Positions 61,545-64,000 of a DNA stretch of 64,000 nt are shown one piece after another (positions within the stretch are counted from its first letter, which is position 1; each line of letters starts with the position of its first letter). Both the position numbers and the translations under genes were made by a program. The notes beneath the pieces were generated by a model, which worked only from the letters and a program-made list of their open reading frames with translations, had not been told where the DNA came from and searched no databases. Origin of the DNA: Pseudomonas sp. PDNC002 (lineage in GTDB: Bacteria > Pseudomonadota > Gammaproteobacteria > Pseudomonadales > Pseudomonadaceae); assembly GCF_016919445.1 (NCBI RefSeq), contig NZ_CP070356.1:4529502-4593501 (forward strand), in the 5' to 3' direction.

Positions 61545-61678
61545 CCCCTCTCCCCCGCCCTCTCCCTTAAGGGAGAGGGAGTTGTCCGTGCCGGCTGACG
61601 CCATGGTCTCTTCCTGCACCGTACGGTCCCCTCTCCCTTTGGAGCGGGGCGCGCAGCCATGGTTAGGGAGAGGGCCGT
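61545..61678. repeat. Palindromic repeat (copy I, two modules, one interrupted)
   Basis: Palindrome at about 61557-61579, spacer GTGCCGGCTGACGCCATGGTCTCTTCCTGCACCG, and a second palindrome starting at 61628 that is interrupted by GGAGCGGGGCGCGCAGCCATGG (61640-61662). The insertion is the reverse complement of the one in copy D. It lies in the 252-base gap between BKACE and MFS genes. No terminal REP. Confidence 0.8.
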
Positions 61679-61730
61679 TTCGATACAAATACGAAAAGAT
61701 CATGGGGTAGCCCGTGCTACAACCAGCCTG

Positions 61731-62783
61731 TCACGCACGAAGCGGGACGGACTTCTGGCCCGGCTGGCGGTTGGGCGCCATGCCGTTCATGCGCAGGGTT
61801 TCCTCGACGCTCTCGTACTGCACGCCGATCTTGTAGATGGCACGCGCTTCCTTGCCGCTGGCGACCTCGCGGCCCAGTTCATGGGCGACACGGACGCACT
61901 GCTGGATCTGCTCGACCGACGTCATGCGCTGGCCGTGCTGGCCGATGATGGTGTCCTCGATGCCGCAACGCGGGTGCAGCCCCATGGCCATCGCCATCAT
62001 GTTGAACGGCAGGACGTTCTTCAGCAGCGATTCGGCGGTGACGGTGGCGCCGTCCGGTGCGCGGTGCACGAAATTCATGAAGTTGAACGGATTGGGGCCG
62101 TCGAAGCCACCGCCGATGCCGATCCAGGTCAGGTTCAGCGGGCCCTTGTAGACGCCCTTGCGCACCAGGCGTTCGAGGGTTTCCAGGGCATGCATGCCGG
62201 TCAGCTGGAAGTGCGGCTGGATGCCCGACGCCTGCAGGCGCTTGAGGTGCTCCTCGACCCAGGCCGGGCCGGCCGGCACGGTCATCTCACTATAGGCCGC
62301 TTGGTACAGGGGGTTCTCCAGGGAAGTGCCCTTGAGGTACTCCGGATAGAGCAGCTCCATGATGTTCATCTGGGTGGTGTTGATCGCCACCGTCACCTGA
62401 TCGGGCTTGGGCGTCAGCTCGGCGAGCATATGGCGGGTGTCGTCGGACAGCCATTTGGCCGCTTCGCCATCGCTTTCTGGGGCGAAGGAGATCGAGCCGC
62501 CGACCTGGATGATCATGTCCGGCACGGCTTCGCGCACGCCGGCAATCAGCTCGTTGAACTTGGACAGGCGCTTGGAGCCCTTGCCGTCGAGTTCACGCAC
62601 GTGCAGGTGGAGCACGGTGGCGCCGGCTTCGTAGCAGTCCACGGCCTTCTGCACCTGCTCGTCCATGGTCACCGGGATGTCTTCGGGGAAGTCCTCGGGC
62701 ATCCATTCCGGGCCATAGGGAGCGGTGGTGATGACCACCTTTTCCTGGTTCTCGGGGTGCAGCGAATCGTCGAAGAATTGCAT
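61731..62783 (-). CDS. BKACE-family beta-keto acid cleavage enzyme (DUF849)
   Basis: A 350-residue TIM-barrel enzyme: zinc-binding His59-x-His61 in VLHLHVRELDGKGS, DMIIQVGGSISFAPE, LTWIGIGGGFDGP, and C-terminal GIEDTI carrying the conserved acid. The BKACE family condenses a beta-keto acid with acetyl-CoA to give acetoacetate and an acyl-CoA (e.g. 3-keto-5-aminohexanoate, dehydrocarnitine). The long 230s insertion and ELLYPEYLKGTSLENPLYQ block may mark a subfamily. AGGAG before the ATG. It follows the TauD-like gene and the quinone oxidoreductase on the same strand, suggesting hydroxylation, oxidation and cleavage of one substrate. Confidence 0.88.
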   Translation of the reverse strand: MQFFDDSLHPENQEKVVITTAPYGPEWMPEDFPEDIPVTMDEQVQKAVDCYEAGATVLHLHVRELDGKGSKRLSKFNELIAGVREAVPDMIIQVGGSISFAPESDGEAAKWLSDDTRHMLAELTPKPDQVTVAINTTQMNIMELLYPEYLKGTSLENPLYQAAYSEMTVPAGPAWVEEHLKRLQASGIQPHFQLTGMHALETLERLVRKGVYKGPLNLTWIGIGGGFDGPNPFNFMNFVHRAPDGATVTAESLLKNVLPFNMMAMAMGLHPRCGIEDTIIGQHGQRMTSVEQIQQCVRVAHELGREVASGKEARAIYKIGVQYESVEETLRMNGMAPNRQPGQKSVPLRA

Positions 62784-62830
62784 GTCTGTCTCCTGGAATT
62801 GTTCTTGTAGAAGTCGGTTTCAACGAGGGC

Positions 62831-63679
62831 TCAGAACGGCTTGTCGCCGATGATTCCGGCGCGCTCCATGCGGCGCACGCAGGGCGGGTAGTCCATCACC
62901 GCGTAGTGCTGGGTACAGCGGTTATCCCAGATCGCCACGTCGTTCTTCTTCCAGCGCCAGCGCACCTGGAATTCGGGGATGTACACCTGGCTCACCAGGT
63001 AGCGCAGCAGGTCAGACGCGCCGGGGTTGGCGTCCTGGCCGAAGCGCACGTTCTGCGGGGTGTGGTAGTTGCTGAAGTGAGTGGTGAAGGCATTGACGAA
63101 CAGCACCTTCTCGCCCGTTTCCGGATGGGTACGCACCACCGGGTGCTCGGCGTCTGGGTACATGGCCTTGAGCGCCAGGCGCTTCTCGATGGGCATCGCC
63201 GCACCGAAGCTGGCTTCGATGCTGTGACGGGCGCGCAGCTTGGCGATGCGTTCCTTGATCTCGGCCGGCAGCATGTCGTAGGCCAGCGCCATGTTCGCCC
63301 ACATGGTGTCGCCGCCTACCGGCGGGCACTCCACACAGCGCAGGACGCAGCCCAGGGGCGGCGCCTCGCGCCAGGTGGCGTCTGTGTGCCAGGCGTTCTC
63401 GTAGCGGTCGTTGGGAAGGTCCGGGGTCTTGTAGATGCGCACCAGACCCGGATGCTCCGGGTCGCTGCCGGCCACCGGGTGGTCTTCCAGCTCACCGAAG
63501 CGGCGGGCGAACGCCACGTGCTCGGCGCGGGTGATGTCCTGGTCGCGCAGGAACAGCACCTTGTGCTTGAGCAGCAGCTCGCGCAGCTCGGCGAACAGGC
63601 CCTCGTCGCGGGAAGCGTCGCCCAGGTTCACCCCGGAGATTTCGGCGCCAATGCTGCAGGTCAGACGTTCTACGTGCAT
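62831..63679 (-). CDS. TauD/TfdA-family 2-oxoglutarate dioxygenase
   Basis: A 282-residue Fe(II)/2-oxoglutarate dioxygenase: metal ligands His98 and Asp100 (AWHTDATW), distal His258 (NRCTQHYAVMDY) and the 2-oxoglutarate Arg269. The WHTDxTW and FVNAFTTHF blocks are typical of TauD-type enzymes acting on taurine, alkyl sulfonates/sulfates or 2,4-D-like ethers. The start MHVERLTCSIGAEISGVNL is the family N-terminus. Ten bases after the oxidoreductase stop and about 47 before BKACE. If it is a sulfonate dioxygenase, the YeiH gene downstream could remove sulfite or sulfate; this is inference. Confidence 0.88.
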   Translation of the reverse strand: MHVERLTCSIGAEISGVNLGDASRDEGLFAELRELLLKHKVLFLRDQDITRAEHVAFARRFGELEDHPVAGSDPEHPGLVRIYKTPDLPNDRYENAWHTDATWREAPPLGCVLRCVECPPVGGDTMWANMALAYDMLPAEIKERIAKLRARHSIEASFGAAMPIEKRLALKAMYPDAEHPVVRTHPETGEKVLFVNAFTTHFSNYHTPQNVRFGQDANPGASDLLRYLVSQVYIPEFQVRWRWKKNDVAIWDNRCTQHYAVMDYPPCVRRMERAGIIGDKPF

Positions 63680-63689
63680 GGCGGCGCCC

Positions 63690-64000
63690 TCAGATGACGA
63701 AGATCGACGAGCCGGTGGTCTTGCGCGACTCGAGGTCGCGGTGGGCTTGCACGGCATCTTCCAGCGCGTAGTGCTGGTTGATCTCGATGCGGATGTCGCC
63801 GTTGCCCACGTGGGTGAACAGCTCATCCAGCAGCGCCGCCTTTTCCGCCGGGTCGGCGATGTAGTCGGCCAGGGCCGGGCGGGTGAGGAAGATCGAGCCT
63901 TTCATGGCCAGCAGCACCGGGTCGAACGGCGGGATCGGGCCGGAGGCGGTACCGACGCAGACCATCAGGCCACGCCGCTTGAGCGACTCCAGGGAGGTCA
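63690..64000 (-). CDS. Quinone oxidoreductase (zinc-less MDR), C-terminal part
   Basis: Only the last ~103 codons are inside the window. They read TSLESLKRRGLMVCVGTASG, PIPPFDPVLLAMKGSIFLTRPALADYIADPAEKAALLDELFTHVGNGDIRIEINQHYALEDAVQAHRDLESRKTTGSSIFVI, the usual C-terminus of NADPH:quinone oxidoreductase-like MDR enzymes (LxxxxL...H-AHRDLESRKTTGS). It reduces quinones or enones with NADPH. First (partly seen) gene of the BKACE unit, ten bases upstream of the TauD-like ATG. Confidence 0.85.
   Translation of the reverse strand, partial: TSLESLKRRGLMVCVGTASGPIPPFDPVLLAMKGSIFLTRPALADYIADPAEKAALLDELFTHVGNGDIRIEINQHYALEDAVQAHRDLESRKTTGSSIFVI

Overview
The window reads as a chromosomal segment of a Pseudomonas. 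The coding sequence is dense and GC-rich, with strong third-position G/C bias. Gene content is typical of the genus: DUF1302/DUF1329 pairs, polyamine-type ABC importers, many LysR, AraC and GntR regulators, and REP-type GTAGGAGCGGAC...GTCCGCGA repeats. The species cannot be fixed from the sequence alone; a member of the P. aeruginosa / P. nitroreducens / P. citronellolis part of the genus is my guess. I see no rRNA, tRNA, prophage, insertion sequence, CRISPR array or replication origin.

Layout. 0-5.5 kb: the start of a DUF1329 gene, a DUF1302 outer-membrane protein, a CapA-like phosphoesterase-fold protein, a PL7 alginate lyase-like protein and a GNAT acetyltransferase. 5.5-16.7 kb: an unusual apparent nine-gene operon (polyamine-type ABC importer, GT1 glycosyltransferase, two small cupins, APH/AmgK-like kinase, aldehyde dehydrogenase), with a divergent GntR/FCD regulator and a second, colinear GT1 glycosyltransferase. 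16.7-18.4 kb: a GNAT protein and an AraC regulator. 18.6-21.7 kb: three exported proteins (Tat fold-type III PLP protein, Tat FAD lactone-oxidase-like protein, lipoprotein cytochrome c). 22-34.8 kb: an amide/amine utilisation region with a DMT exporter, an MHS transporter, a C45 acyltransferase-like protein, two YtcJ-like amidohydrolases, two LysR regulators, an APC permease and an aminoaldehyde/betaine-aldehyde dehydrogenase. 35-38.2 kb: a DUF3592 protein, an NTF2/SnoaL-AraC fusion regulator, a PuuB-like FAD oxidase and a cupin. 38.5-40.6 kb: an AlaX editing protein and a lytic transglycosylase. 40.9-48.4 kb: a second polyamine-type importer with a creatinase-like M24 protein, an HDAC-family deacetylase and a divergent LysR. 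48.9-57.8 kb: RND permease, YCF48-like protein, DUF1329, DUF1302 and a small serine hydrolase, with a divergent AraC regulator. 58.2-64 kb: YeiH-type exporter, Rieske ferredoxin, FrnE-like DsbA, MFS transporter, then BKACE, a TauD-family dioxygenase and a truncated quinone oxidoreductase.

The unifying theme is uptake and oxidative or hydrolytic breakdown of nitrogen-containing and hydrophobic organic molecules, arranged as separate catabolic islands, each with its own regulator. The islands are separated by a striking family of intergenic repeats. These consist of CCCTCTCCC...GGGAGAGGG palindromes at about 70-bp spacing, often ending in a REP, with two to six palindromes per locus. The best candidates for undescribed biology are the import-glycosyltransferase-kinase island (5.5-16.7 kb), the periplasmic Tat PLP / Tat FAD / cytochrome trio (18.6-21.7 kb), the creatinase-like plus HDAC-like import operon (40.9-47.4 kb) and the modular palindromic repeat itself. 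All coordinates, motifs and starts come from reading the sequence by eye; no database search was run.
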